Source: Polyangiaceae bacterium (GTDB lineage Bacteria > Myxococcota_A > Polyangia > Polyangiales > Polyangiaceae). Taken from it: a stretch of 64,000 nucleotides of DNA. This document shows positions 16,790 to 25,909 of this stretch, piece by piece (within the stretch, counting starts at the first letter, position 1; every line of letters starts with the position of its first letter). Under the pieces are notes generated by a model. The model was not told where the DNA came from. It made no database searches and saw nothing but the letters and a program-made list of their open reading frames with translations. The stretch is taken from positions 124,001 to 188,000 of the forward strand of contig JAHBVY010000001.1 in assembly GCA_019637265.1 (NCBI GenBank), read 5' to 3'. The position numbers and the translations under genes are program-made.

Positions 16790-18376
16790 TCAAGGCCTGA
16801 CGGGGGCTCGCACGGTGTAGCTTGGCTTCGCGAACGGCGCGACTCGCGCGCCGGACAGCGCCGACCGGATGCAAGGCTCCGCGGCTGTCCCCGCGGCGCC
16901 GCCGGACAGGGCCACCGAGCTGACGCGGCCATCCGACCCGAACACCACGGTCGCCAGCGTCGCCTCCTGCTGACCCGCGACGCAGGCCCGAGCGCCCCCC
17001 ATCACGCGCCCAACCGCCGCCAGCGCGGCGCCGAGCGAGGGCTCGATCGGGACGTTCTCGGGGCTCGCGGCGGGCCGCAGCCGAGGATCGTCCGGGGGCT
17101 CGGGCAGGGGGTTTGGCGAGGTGCTGGGTGGCGCTGCTGCTGCGCCGTGCTCCGGGCCGACTCCTGCTTGCTCCGAAGTGCCCTGTCCGGCGCCCGCTGG
17201 GCGCGCCCGGGCGGCTCCGTTGCTCCCGGCGCCTGCGCTCCCAGCGCTCTTCATGGCAGCGGTGGGGTGCAGGGCGGCTGTGGGGTGAAGAGCGAGGCGC
17301 GGCGCCTCCTCTGCGCCCACGGCGCCTCCCGAGGGTGAGTCAGCCGAGCTGCCTTTTTGCGTAGAGTCAGCCGAGCTGTCTTCCGCCGCGCGCGCACCCT
17401 TCGCGTCATCCGCGGCGCCGCCTGGCTGCGCTCGCTCGGCGCTTGGCCCTTCACCGCTCGCTCGCTTGGCGCCGCCCTGCTCTGTGAGCGCGGGATCCAG
17501 CGCGGCGATGTGCTCGCTGCTCGCGCCGCGCACCACGGGCCACAGCCAGGCTGCGGCGGCCGCCACGGCCAGCGCCGTCAAGGCACCGGCCGCCCAGCTG
17601 CGCCGTGAGCGAGCGGCTCCTGGCAGGCTCAAGAGCGCGTGGGCGGGCTGGGCGCCGGAAATATCCGTGTGGCTCATCACACCGGGCGCGCTGCCTGGAG
17701 CTGCTGGGGCCACGCTGGGCGCGATGTCCGTTGCCTCGGCGCCTGATAGCCGGCGTGCGCCCTCGGCGGTGGGCTCGGCAGGATCACCGGCTCGGAGGTC
17801 GGAGCCGGGATCGTCGACTCCATGGAAACAGTCGTCCAGCGACGCGAGCGGGGGTGGGGGGCTGATCAGCCGGACTTGGCTCTCCCGCGGGATCTCGTAG
17901 CGCTCTGGGTGCGTGGGGCCTACCGAGCCCAGGCCGGGCGAACTGGTGCCCAGCAGTCGCTCGAGCACGCTCAGCTCGGCTGCTTCGAGCTCGGCTGCCT
18001 CCGCCTCCTCCGGGTCGGGCTCCAGGCTCGCCAGCGCGATCTGCTTGAAGTCGAGGTCCCGGGCGGCTTGGGGAGCGCTAGTCAGTGGTGCTGCATTTCG
18101 CGGGCCTGACAGTTGAGCTGACTGCCGCTCCGCGCTCGAGCCCGCGCCGACGTCAGCGCCTGGCTCGCCCGGCTCGGGCGTGAGGGCAGGCGCCGTGAGC
18201 AGCGAGGCCGGGGTAGGGGACTGGTCAGCCAAGGCGCGGCTGATGGTGCTGACGCACAGCTCCTCCCAGTCGAGCCCTGGCCGGGTCGCGACGGACCAGC
18301 GGCCGAGCAGATCTTCGAACGGCGCGGGCAGCGTGCCCGCGGACGACGTCCGGTCATCCGAGGTGTCGCGGGTCAT
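16790..18376 (-). CDS. Membrane partner of the ECF sigma factor with AgmX/PglI-like C-terminus
   Basis: A 528-residue protein whose ATG overlaps the sigma gene stop (ATGA), so it is translationally coupled to it, the usual place of an anti-sigma factor. Residues 1-250 are cytoplasmic and acidic, with Pro/Ala-rich linkers; one membrane helix spans about 261-282 (WAAGALTALAVAAAAAWLWP). The exported part is a low-complexity Ala/Ser/Gly/Pro region, then a C-terminal module (about 445-525) with two Cys, GARACVAGQ and AEPCIRSAL, plus FGSDGRVSSVALSG and a final APFAKPSYTVRAPV, matching AgmX/PglI-type domains. No canonical zinc anti-sigma motif is present. A role in transmitting an envelope signal to the sigma factor is inferred from position and topology. 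Confidence 0.65.
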   Translation of the reverse strand: MTRDTSDDRTSSAGTLPAPFEDLLGRWSVATRPGLDWEELCVSTISRALADQSPTPASLLTAPALTPEPGEPGADVGAGSSAERQSAQLSGPRNAAPLTSAPQAARDLDFKQIALASLEPDPEEAEAAELEAAELSVLERLLGTSSPGLGSVGPTHPERYEIPRESQVRLISPPPPLASLDDCFHGVDDPGSDLRAGDPAEPTAEGARRLSGAEATDIAPSVAPAAPGSAPGVMSHTDISGAQPAHALLSLPGAARSRRSWAAGALTALAVAAAAAWLWPVVRGASSEHIAALDPALTEQGGAKRASGEGPSAERAQPGGAADDAKGARAAEDSSADSTQKGSSADSPSGGAVGAEEAPRLALHPTAALHPTAAMKSAGSAGAGSNGAARARPAGAGQGTSEQAGVGPEHGAAAAPPSTSPNPLPEPPDDPRLRPAASPENVPIEPSLGAALAAVGRVMGGARACVAGQQEATLATVVFGSDGRVSSVALSGGAAGTAAEPCIRSALSGARVAPFAKPSYTVRAPVRP

Positions 18377-18981
18377 CCTTGCTCCTGTCGCCGGTGGCCG
18401 TGCCGCTCCAGGTACTCGGCGAGCTTCTTGCGTGCCTCGTGGACGCGCCAAGCGACGGTGCCCTCCGGGCAGCCGAGCACCTCCGCTGCCTCCCCGTGGC
18501 TGAGGCCGTCCAGCGTCACCAAGATCAGGGTGGTGCGCAGGGTTTCGCTGAGGCTGTCCACGCCCTTGCAGAGCACGCGGGCGACTTGGCGGTCCGAGGT
18601 GAGCTGCGCGGGGCTCCCCAGGGTGACGCGGGTTTCCACGAGGGCGCCTTCGATGCGTGGGTCGTCCACCGTGGGACCGGCGCGGCGGGTTTTACGCGAG
18701 CGGATCGCGTTGAGGGAGAGGTTGGTGGCGATGCGGTAGAGCCAGGTGAAGGGCTCGCTGCGGCCGTCGAAGCCACCGAGCGCGCGGTAGGCGCGCACGA
18801 AGGCCTCTTGGGTGACGTCCTCCGCCTCCGCGGCGTCGCGCAAGAGGTGCGCCGCCAGGCGGTAGATGCGTTTTTGGTGGCGCCGAACGAACTGCCCGAA
18901 GGCCTCCGCGTCGCCCTCCCGGGCGGCGTCGACCAACTCGCGATCCGTCCGGTGAGGCATGCGTAGGGTGGCGACTTGCAT
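18373..18981 (-). CDS. ECF (extracytoplasmic function) RNA polymerase sigma factor
   Basis: A 202-residue group 4 sigma factor. Region 2 includes DAEAFGQFVRRHQKRIYRLAAHLLRDAAEAEDVTQEAFVRAYRALGGF and FTWLYRIATNLSLNAIRSRKTRR, which melts and reads the -10 element. Region 4 includes LSETLRTTLILVTLDGLSHGEAAEVLGCPEGTVAWRVHEARKKL, a helix-turn-helix for the -35. No region 1 or 3 is present. Starts at 18981 (chosen) and 18960 are both possible and neither has a strong ribosome-binding site. The gene is followed with an ATGA overlap by a membrane protein, suggesting a sigma/anti-sigma pair. Confidence 0.9.
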   Translation of the reverse strand: MQVATLRMPHRTDRELVDAAREGDAEAFGQFVRRHQKRIYRLAAHLLRDAAEAEDVTQEAFVRAYRALGGFDGRSEPFTWLYRIATNLSLNAIRSRKTRRAGPTVDDPRIEGALVETRVTLGSPAQLTSDRQVARVLCKGVDSLSETLRTTLILVTLDGLSHGEAAEVLGCPEGTVAWRVHEARKKLAEYLERHGHRRQEQG

Positions 18982-19181
18982 GGGAGCCCGATCGAAACGA
19001 GGGGGTTGGGAGCCAACCGAGGGCGGCGAGTCGCGTCGAGCCGTGGCCCGCCACGAAAGGTAGCCCAACACGTTCGGGTGAGACAGCCAGGGCCGAGGGT
19101 TCCTTGGGTTGGTTTTTTTGGCGGGGTGCCCGGTGCTTAGGCACGGGACGCTCGGCCTGAGCCCGGCTATGGGACCGCTGG

Positions 19182-20471
19182 ATGAGCGACACAGAGCAGG
19201 AGCCGCGGGACGCCGCCGTCGATGAGACGGTCGCGGCGCTGGAGCGTGAGCTGAAGGCGCACGGGGCGCGGCGTTGGATCCGGCGCGGGCTCGTGCTGCT
19301 GGGGGTGGCGCTCTTGGTGGGCGCGCTGGGGCTCTATCAGCGGCTCACGGCGCCGCCGCCGGATCCGCGGTTTCAGACGCGTGCGCTCGAGCAGCGCGAC
19401 GTGATCGAGCAGGTGCAGTCGACGGGCAACGTGAAGCCGCTCACCGAGGTGCAGGTGGGCGCGCAGGTGTCGGGGCGGGTGGTCAAGGTGACTGTTGACT
19501 TCAACTCTCAGGTGAAGCAGGGGGACCTGCTCGCGGAGATCGACCCGAGCCTGTACGGGGCGCAGGTGAGCCAGAGCGGGGCGCAGCTCAAGGCGGCGCG
19601 CGCCGCGCACGCCCGCGCCAAGGCGAGCCTCGCGACGCATCAGACCACGGTGAAGCGCCTGACGGAGCTCTCCACGCGCGGGCTCATCGCGCAGTCCGAG
19701 CTCGACCAAGCGACCGGTGCGCGTGACGTGGCGGCGGCGGACGTCGCCTCGGCGGAGGCTCAGATCTCCCAGATCCGCGCGCAGCTGGCGAGCGCGCAGA
19801 CCACGCTCACCTACGCCAAGATCTACTCCCCCATCGACGGCGTGGTGATCAGCCGCTCGGTGGATCCTGGGCAGACGGTGGCGGCGAGCTTCTCCGCGCC
19901 GGTGCTCTTCGTCATCGCGCAAGACCTCAGCAAGATGCAGGTGATGGCGGAGATTGATGAGGCGGACGTGGGGCGCCTCAAGGAGAAGATGACCGCCGAG
20001 GTGCTGGTCGATGCGTTTCCAGGTGAGAAATTCCGCGGCCTGGTGAGCCAGGTGCGCTACAGCCCGAACAACGTCCAGGGCGTGGTCACCTACGCGGCGG
20101 TCATCGACGTGGAGAACCCGGACCTCAAGCTGCGCCCGGGCATGACGGCGACCGTGACGATCCGCACGCGGGAGGCGCTGGGCGCCGTCGCGATCCCCAA
20201 CGCGGCGTTGCGGTTCCGCCCGGTGCTGCCGAACGAGGACGGCGAGCAGAAGCGGTCTCAGGTCTCCGAGATCAAGCACGACCAAGGGCGCGTCTACCTG
20301 ATGGAGCCCGGCGCGGGGCGCGGGCAGGAGGAGGCGCGCGAGCTGGTGGTGGGGGTGGGCATCACCGATGGACTGTTCACTGCGCTGACGACCAGCGAGC
20401 TGAAGGCCGGCGATCAGGTGATCGTGGATCAACCCGACGCCAAGCCGAAGCGCGGCTTCAGCTTGTTCTAG
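19182..20471 (+). CDS. MacA-like periplasmic adaptor (membrane fusion protein)
   Basis: A 429-residue efflux adaptor that bridges an inner-membrane ABC exporter and an outer-membrane channel. A short cytoplasmic tail precedes one membrane anchor (about residues 38-58, GLVLLGVALLVGALGLY). Then come the barrel-sandwich/lipoyl half (VIEQVQSTGNVKPLTEVQVGAQVSGRVVKV), a long alpha-hairpin (about 120-200) and the second half (IYSPIDGVVISRSVDPGQTVAA), followed by beta-barrel and C-terminal domains (LRPGMTATVTI, VAIPNAALRF). The ATPase gene starts 8 bp downstream, making a four-gene exporter operon to 23765. No outer-membrane TolC-like gene is in the operon. Confidence 0.88.
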   Translation: MSDTEQEPRDAAVDETVAALERELKAHGARRWIRRGLVLLGVALLVGALGLYQRLTAPPPDPRFQTRALEQRDVIEQVQSTGNVKPLTEVQVGAQVSGRVVKVTVDFNSQVKQGDLLAEIDPSLYGAQVSQSGAQLKAARAAHARAKASLATHQTTVKRLTELSTRGLIAQSELDQATGARDVAAADVASAEAQISQIRAQLASAQTTLTYAKIYSPIDGVVISRSVDPGQTVAASFSAPVLFVIAQDLSKMQVMAEIDEADVGRLKEKMTAEVLVDAFPGEKFRGLVSQVRYSPNNVQGVVTYAAVIDVENPDLKLRPGMTATVTIRTREALGAVAIPNAALRFRPVLPNEDGEQKRSQVSEIKHDQGRVYLMEPGAGRGQEEARELVVGVGITDGLFTALTTSELKAGDQVIVDQPDAKPKRGFSLF

Positions 20472-20479
20472 GAGCTCGT

Positions 20480-21217
20480 GTGGCGCTGATCGAGCTCTCC
20501 AAGGTGGGCAAGGACTACGCGAGTGGGCCGGAGGTGGTGCGCGCGCTGAAGGAGGTCGACCTCGAGATTGGCGCCGGGGAGTTCGTGGCGGTGATCGGCG
20601 CGAGCGGCTCGGGCAAGAGCACGCTGATGAACATCTTGGGTTGCCTCGATCGGCCGACGCGCGGCAGCTACCGCTTGGCAGGGGTGGACGTGTCGGGGCG
20701 CTCGGCGGACGCTCGCGCGATCGTGAGAAACCGCCTGATCGGCTTCGTGTTTCAGGGGTTCAACCTGCTGCCGCGCACGACGGCGCTCGAGAACGTGGAG
20801 CTGCCGCTGGTGTATCGCGGGGTGTCGGCGCGCGCGCGGCGACGCCGCGCCATCGCCGCGCTCGCCAAGGTGGGCCTCGCGGATCGGCTCGGTCACTCGC
20901 CAGCTCAGCTGTCCGGTGGTCAGCAGCAGCGGGTGGCCATCGCGCGGGCCTTGGTGACGGATCCGCCGCTGGTGTTGGCGGACGAGCCCACCGGTAACCT
21001 CGACACCCGCACCAGCTACGAGGTGCTCGCGCTGCTGCAAGCGCTGGTTCGAGACCGCGGGCTCACCGTGGTGCTGGTGACCCACGAGCCCGACATCGCC
21101 GCCTGCGCGAGCCGCGTGGTGACGGTGCGCGATGGACGGATCCAAGCCGACGAGCGCACCGCCGAGCCCACGCGCGCGGCGCGGCTCTTGGAGGAGCTGG
21201 GAGGCGCGCCCGAGTGA
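20480..21217 (+). CDS. MacB-type ABC transporter ATPase
   Basis: A 245-residue ABC ATPase of the LolD/MacB group, which powers mechanotransmission rather than classical transport. It has Walker [10 protein letters not shown] (residues 40-48), the Q-loop in [10 protein letters not shown], the signature LSGGQQQR, Walker [12 protein letters not shown], and the switch His in VTHEPD. Start is a GTG with AGGAG eight bases upstream. Its stop overlaps the permease start by 4 bp (GTGA). In MacB itself ATPase and permease are fused; here they are separate genes. Confidence 0.93.
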   Translation: MALIELSKVGKDYASGPEVVRALKEVDLEIGAGEFVAVIGASGSGKSTLMNILGCLDRPTRGSYRLAGVDVSGRSADARAIVRNRLIGFVFQGFNLLPRTTALENVELPLVYRGVSARARRRRAIAALAKVGLADRLGHSPAQLSGGQQQRVAIARALVTDPPLVLADEPTGNLDTRTSYEVLALLQALVRDRGLTVVLVTHEPDIAACASRVVTVRDGRIQADERTAEPTRAARLLEELGGAPE

Positions 21218-22425
21218 GGCTCTTCACCTCGCTGGCCATCGCCTACGCGGCGCTGTCGCGGAGCTGGCTCCGCTCCTTGCTCACCACGCTCGGCGTGCTG
21301 ATCGGGGTGGCCGCGGTGGTGGTGGTGACGGCGCTCGGCACCGGCGCGCGCGAGCGCGTCGGGAGCCAAATCGAGAGCATGGGGACGAACCTGCTCTTCG
21401 TGTGGAGCCAGCCGATCGCGCGCAGCGGGCTGCGGGTCGCCTCCTTCGGGCTGACGGACGGCGACGCGCAGGCGATCCGGCGCGAGGCGCCCGCCGCGGC
21501 GCTGGTGGCGACCTACTGCGATCAGAAGCTCTCGGTGGTGAGCGCTTACGGCAACGAGCGCACCGACGTCGTGGGGGTCGACTCCCACTACCTCGGCGCG
21601 CGGCGCTTCGAGGTGCAGGGCGGGCGCATGTGGACGCCGAGCGAAGAGCTGATGAAGGCCAAGGTGGTGCTGATCGGCCAGACCGCGATCGAGAAGCTGT
21701 TCCCCGGGCGCGATCCGGTGGGCGAGTACATCCGGATTGGTAAGCACCCCTTCCGAGTGATCGGGACGCTGAAGCCCAAGGGGCAGTCGCCGTTCGAGGA
21801 TCAGGACGATCGCATCTTGATGCCGATCGGCTCCTGGCGCGCGCGGGTGGATCCGACGATGGCGGGCAAGGTGGAGCTGATCTTGGTGAGCGCCCAGAGC
21901 GCGAGCCAGGTGGAGCCGGCCAAGCGGCAGATTGAGGCGATCCTCAGGCAGCGCCACCGGATCCAGGAGGACGAGGAGAACGACTTCGCGGTGCACAGCC
22001 AGGAGTCGTTCCAGCGCGGTCAAGAGGCGGTGTACGGGGTGTTGTCGCTCCTGCTCCTCACGGTGGCGGCGATCAGCCTCATGGTGGGCGGCGTGGGGGT
22101 GATGAACATCATGCTCGTCAGCGTCACTGAGCGGACGCGGGAAATCGGCGTGCGGATGGCGATCGGCGCGCGGCGCCTGGACATCCAGCTGCAATTCCTC
22201 GCGGAGTCCGTGGCGCTCACCTCGTTCGGCGGGATCCTGGGGGTGGGGCTGGCCGCCGTCGTGGTGTGGGGGCTCAAGGCCTGGCTCGGCTGGAGCATGC
22301 GCATGAGCGGCTCGTCAGTGCTCTTGGCGCTCACCACCAGCCTGGCTATCGGGCTCGTGTTCGGCTTCTTACCGGCGCGCCGCGCCGCCAACCTCGACCC
22401 GATCGAGGCGCTGCGCCATGAGTGA
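21214..22425 (+). CDS. MacB-type ABC permease, first of two
   Basis: A 403-residue permease with the four-helix FtsX/MacB topology: one N-terminal helix (SLLTTLGVLIGVAAVVVVTAL), a large periplasmic domain (about residues 50-280), then three C-terminal helices with the conserved GGVGVMNIMLVSVTERTREIGVRMAIGARRLDIQLQF. The GTG start overlaps the ATPase stop (GTGA), implying coupling. It is clearly homologous to the next gene, which differs in the periplasmic domain, so the exporter is probably a heterodimer. Confidence 0.9.
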   Translation: MRLFTSLAIAYAALSRSWLRSLLTTLGVLIGVAAVVVVTALGTGARERVGSQIESMGTNLLFVWSQPIARSGLRVASFGLTDGDAQAIRREAPAAALVATYCDQKLSVVSAYGNERTDVVGVDSHYLGARRFEVQGGRMWTPSEELMKAKVVLIGQTAIEKLFPGRDPVGEYIRIGKHPFRVIGTLKPKGQSPFEDQDDRILMPIGSWRARVDPTMAGKVELILVSAQSASQVEPAKRQIEAILRQRHRIQEDEENDFAVHSQESFQRGQEAVYGVLSLLLLTVAAISLMVGGVGVMNIMLVSVTERTREIGVRMAIGARRLDIQLQFLAESVALTSFGGILGVGLAAVVVWGLKAWLGWSMRMSGSSVLLALTTSLAIGLVFGFLPARRAANLDPIEALRHE

Positions 22426-22465
22426 TCCGGTTCAGGTCTCGGAAGAATATCCGTGCGGAAAATAT

Positions 22466-22486
22466 ACGCCACTCGATGTGTGGCGT
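22466..22486 (+). promoter_or_regulatory. Hairpin in the AT-richer gap between the two permeases
   Basis: ACGCCAC, a 7-base loop and GTGGCGT form a perfect 7-bp stem. It lies in a 113-bp gap that is less GC-rich than its surroundings and separates two genes of one operon. It could modulate expression of the second permease by attenuation or mRNA processing. A T tract is absent, so a strong terminator is unlikely. Confidence 0.45.
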
Positions 22487-22538
22487 CCCTGCGGAGCATA
22501 TCGTGCGCGACGGCTCAGCAGGGCTCGACGGAGGCGCC

Positions 22539-23765
22539 ATGAGTAGCCTGCGGCTGCTGCTCAGCGCCTTTCGGCTCGCGCTCGTCTCCGTGCGGAAGAG
22601 CGGCGTGCGCTCGCTGCTCACGGCGCTGGGGATCTTGATCGGCGTCGCCGCGGTGACGATCGTGGTGGCGCTGGGGGAGGGCGCGACGCGCGCCGTGCAG
22701 GGCACCATCGACAGCATGGGGGAGAACGCCTTCACGGTGACGCCGCGCTCGGTGGCGCGGAGCGGCGCCCGGGGGCAGCGCGTGCCGCCGCTCACCGAGG
22801 CGGACGCCGCGGCGCTCACCGAGGCACCCACGGTGCGCCACGCGGCGCCGCTGCTCAGCAGCCTCACCCAGGTCTCTTACCGTGAGAACAACACCGCCGC
22901 GGAGATCTACGGGACGAGCCTGGCGTTCTTCGACATCCGCGCGTGGAAGGTGGACGACGGCGCGCTGTGGAGCCCGGAGGCCGACAGCATCGGGGGCAGC
23001 GTGTGCGTCATCGGGCGCACCCTGGTGCAAGAGCTGTTCGATGGCGGCGATCCGGTGGGCCAGCTGCTGCGCATCGGGCGCGCCACGCTGCGCGTGGTGG
23101 GCACGCTGGAGCCGAAGGGCAGGAGCCCGTTCGGGCAAGATCAAGACAACGTGATCCTGGTGCCGCTCGCCACCATGCGCGCCAAGTTCTACCCCACGGC
23201 GCCCGGGCAGATCCACCGCGTGCTCCTCTCGGCGGATCCAGAGGCGCGCCCGGCGCGCGTGACGGAGGAGATCACCCAGATCCTCCGTCAGCGGCACCGG
23301 CTACCCGACGGCGTGGAGAACGACTTCCGCGTGCGCAGTCAGGAGGAGTTCCGCGCGATGCAGCAGCAGGTGTTTGGGGTGCTCGAGGTGCTGCTGCTCA
23401 GCATCGCCACCATCAGCCTGCTGGTCGGCGGCATCGGGGTGATGAACATCATGCTGGTGTCGGTCGCGGAGCGGACCCGGGAGATTGGGATCCGGATGGC
23501 GATCGGCGCGCGCGAGCTCGACATCTTGCTCCAGTTCTTGCTGGAGGCGGTGCTGCTCTGCTTGCTCGGGGGTTTGGCGGGCGCGCTGCTGGCGGCGCTG
23601 GCGGTGGGTGGGTTCGGGCAGCTGACGGGTTGGGACATGCGGGTCAGCTGGCGCGCGCTGACGGTGGCGCTCGCGACCAGCAGCGGCATCGGGGTGCTGT
23701 TCGGCTTCCTGCCGGCGCGGCGCGCGGCGGCCTTGGATCCGATCCAGGCGCTGGGGCGCGAGTGA
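22539..23765 (+). CDS. MacB-type ABC permease, second of two
   Basis: A 408-residue permease with the same layout as the preceding gene: first helix SLLTALGILIGVAAVTIVVAL, periplasmic domain, and C-terminal VGGIGVMNIMLVSVAERTREIGIRMAIGARELDILLQFLLEA. The ATG at 22539 has GGAGG nine bases upstream and opens exactly at the family's N-terminus; the GTG at 22422, which overlaps the previous stop, would add 39 atypical residues and is rejected. It may pair with the first permease as a heterodimer. The codons at 23568-23578 spell GGGGGTTTGGC, one of five copies in the window. Confidence 0.88.
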   Translation: MSSLRLLLSAFRLALVSVRKSGVRSLLTALGILIGVAAVTIVVALGEGATRAVQGTIDSMGENAFTVTPRSVARSGARGQRVPPLTEADAAALTEAPTVRHAAPLLSSLTQVSYRENNTAAEIYGTSLAFFDIRAWKVDDGALWSPEADSIGGSVCVIGRTLVQELFDGGDPVGQLLRIGRATLRVVGTLEPKGRSPFGQDQDNVILVPLATMRAKFYPTAPGQIHRVLLSADPEARPARVTEEITQILRQRHRLPDGVENDFRVRSQEEFRAMQQQVFGVLEVLLLSIATISLLVGGIGVMNIMLVSVAERTREIGIRMAIGARELDILLQFLLEAVLLCLLGGLAGALLAALAVGGFGQLTGWDMRVSWRALTVALATSSGIGVLFGFLPARRAAALDPIQALGRE

Positions 23766-23950
23766 CTCGGTCAGTGGTGCTGACGTTCTGGCCTCTCAGC
23801 GCATGGACGGAGCAGTCAGTTGACCTGACGTGCGCGGTGATTGAAGGCGCTAGGCAGCGCCGCCCAAGGCGCTCAGCGTAACCAACCCCCCCGAGAAAAA
23901 CGGTCAGTGTACCGTACGGGCTACTCGGGCGCCTTGGAGAGCTGAAGCGC
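23766..23950. repeat. Intergenic gap with duplicated stop region of the S1 gene
   Basis: Bases 23921-23942 and 23951-23972 are 22-bp copies with two mismatches and a 30-bp period (CTACTCGGGCGCCTTGGAGA in the first). Copy 2 is the 3' end and stop of the S1-domain gene, so the 3' end has been tandemly duplicated beyond its stop. Other bases in this gap show no gene. Confidence 0.75.
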
Positions 23951-25858
23951 CTACTTGAGCGCCTTGGAGAGCAGGTCCCCCAGGGTGCCGAACTTGCTCT
24001 CGGCGGCGACCTTCTTGCGGTAGTCGCGGTGCGCCTGGCGCTCCTCGTCCTCGAACAGGGCGCGCACGCTGAGCTTCGGCTCGCCGCGTTTGGGGTCGAT
24101 GTCGATCACCTTGGTGCGGAGCTTGGTCTTGGCGGGGAAGGCCTTGCGGAGGTCCGTGCCGCGCTCGGTGCCGGTGTGGCCCGCCGGGATGAAGCCGCGC
24201 GCGCCGCGGCCGGTGGCGCCGAGCACACGGACGACGACGCCCGAGCTCTCCGTCTTCACCACCTCCACGTCGAGCGCGCCGCCCTTGACGATCTTCTGCG
24301 GGGCCTCCTCCGCCTGATCGCCGGTGGGGGCCGGGTGGAGCGCGAGCTTCTTGTGGCGGCGGTCGAAGTTGTGGATCACCACCTCCACCTCTTGGCCCTC
24401 CTTGAAGAGCTCGCTTGGGTGCTCGATGCGGGTGAGCGACATGTCCGCCACGTGCATCAACCCCTCCACGCCCTCGGCCAGCTCGATGAAGGCACCGAAG
24501 TCAGTCAGGCGTAGTACCTTGCCCTGCTGCCGGCTGCCCTGCGGGAACTTCGCCTTGGCCTCCGCCCAGGGGTCTTGAATCAGCGCCTTGCGGCTCAGCC
24601 AAATCTTCCCGCGCTCGTCGATCTTGGCGATTTGCACCTCGATCTCCTCGCCCGGCTTCATCAGCTCTTCCATGCGGGCGCGCGGGTCGTGGCTGGCCTC
24701 GCTGACGTGAACCAAGCCCTCCAGGTGCTCGGCCTCCGGCAGCGCGATGAACGCGCCCCACTCCACCACGGTGCGCACCACGCCCTTCATGACCTGACCT
24801 TCCGTCAGGGTCTCGAGCGCCTGCTTGCGCCGCGCGTGCGCCTCTTGCTCGAGCATCGGGCGGCGGCTCACGACCACGTCGCGCCCGCCCTTCTCGAACT
24901 TCACGACCTTGAACTCGAGCAGCTGACCCAGGAGGGCCTCGAAGTGGGCGCGCGATGGGTGGAGGTCGATGCCGCTCGCCGGCGCGAAGGCGCGCAGCCC
25001 TCCGAGGCTCACCTCCACGCCGCCGCGGATGACGCCGGTGATGAGGCCCGGCACCAGCGAGCCATCCTTCAGCGCGGCTTCGAGCGCCGGCTTGATCTCC
25101 TCTTCACGGAGCGGCTTCCTGGTGAGCACCACCAGCCCGCCGCGCGCGCCGTCGTTGTGCACGCGGGCGACGAAGCGATCCCCCACCTCGGGGATGAGGT
25201 CGTCCGGCTCCATCTCGCTGCGGTCGAAGATGGCGAGCGCCTTGCCCGCCAGGTCCACCATGATGGCGTGCTCGAGCACCGCCGTGACCTTGCCGAACAC
25301 CTCCTCACCCAGGTGGAAGGGCGCGCGGTCCGTCGCCGGGCGCGCGGCCTCGGTGGCCTCCGCGGGCTTCTTCTTGCGCTTCTTGCGGCGGCGCTTCTTC
25401 TTTTTGTCGCCCTCGGCCTGGGCTCCAGCCTCCGCACCTTCGGCGGCTGCGCTGTCTGCCTGCGCCCCTGCGCCTTCGGCAGCTGCACTGTCTGCCTGCG
25501 CCCCAGCCTCTGCGCCTTTGACAGTGGCGCCTTCGGCAGCTGCGCTGTCTACCTGCGCCCCAGCGGCAGCGCCTTCGGCAGTTGCGCTGTCTACCTGGGC
25601 TCCCGCGCCTTCAGCGGCAGCCTCAGCAGGCGCAGCTTCAGCGGTCGCCTGGCCGCCAGCAGGATTTTCCTTGTGGGAATGCGCGCTCGCGTCGGACGCC
25701 GCCTCGGCAGCCGGTGCGCTCGCGTCAGCCGGCGCCGCTTCGGCCGGCGCAGCGGAGCTCACGTCTGCCGCGCTGCTCTGGCTCCCATCGGCCGAGGCCC
25801 CTCCGCCTTGCTCCACCGCCTGCGAGGGATCCTGCTCTTGATTGTTTTCAGACGCCAT
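23951..25858 (-). CDS. S1-domain RNA-binding protein with Ala-rich repeat head
   Basis: A 635-residue protein. Residues 1-180 are a low-complexity Ala/Glu/Gly region made of repeated units of AEGAGAQADSAA type, then a strongly basic cluster (KKKKRRRKKRKKK). From about residue 200 there are several S1 RNA-binding domains; recognisable ends include GEEVFGKVTAVLEHAIMVDL, GLITGVIRGGVEVSLGGLRAFAP, GQVMKGVVRTVVEWGAFIALP and GKVLRLTDFGAFIELAEGVEGLMHV, the last two being canonical. It is S1/RpsA-like, but with a long non-S1 head and a divergent C-terminal domain (TKLRTKVIDIDPKRGEPKLSV), so it may replace or supplement ribosomal S1. It has a good promoter at 25881-25909 and an ATG with CAGGAA upstream. 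Confidence 0.85.
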   Translation of the reverse strand: MASENNQEQDPSQAVEQGGGASADGSQSSAADVSSAAPAEAAPADASAPAAEAASDASAHSHKENPAGGQATAEAAPAEAAAEGAGAQVDSATAEGAAAGAQVDSAAAEGATVKGAEAGAQADSAAAEGAGAQADSAAAEGAEAGAQAEGDKKKKRRRKKRKKKPAEATEAARPATDRAPFHLGEEVFGKVTAVLEHAIMVDLAGKALAIFDRSEMEPDDLIPEVGDRFVARVHNDGARGGLVVLTRKPLREEEIKPALEAALKDGSLVPGLITGVIRGGVEVSLGGLRAFAPASGIDLHPSRAHFEALLGQLLEFKVVKFEKGGRDVVVSRRPMLEQEAHARRKQALETLTEGQVMKGVVRTVVEWGAFIALPEAEHLEGLVHVSEASHDPRARMEELMKPGEEIEVQIAKIDERGKIWLSRKALIQDPWAEAKAKFPQGSRQQGKVLRLTDFGAFIELAEGVEGLMHVADMSLTRIEHPSELFKEGQEVEVVIHNFDRRHKKLALHPAPTGDQAEEAPQKIVKGGALDVEVVKTESSGVVVRVLGATGRGARGFIPAGHTGTERGTDLRKAFPAKTKLRTKVIDIDPKRGEPKLSVRALFEDEERQAHRDYRKKVAAESKFGTLGDLLSKALK

Positions 25859-25880
25859 TTCCTGACCCAAGGTTCTGCCG

Positions 25881-25909
25881 GCTATAACGCGGCTCGATGT
25901 CGCTGCCAA
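25881..25909 (-). promoter_or_regulatory. Promoter of the S1-domain gene
   Basis: On the minus strand TTGGCA (25909-25904), a 17-bp spacer and TATAGC (25886-25881) match sigma-70 boxes at five and four of six bases. The start would lie about 17 nt before the ATG at 25858, giving a very short leader. Confidence 0.6.

Noticed and set aside
22422..22538. Upstream GTG start for the second permease.
   Set aside because: The 39 added residues are unlike any permease N-terminus and the ATG at 22539 has a strong GGAGG site.
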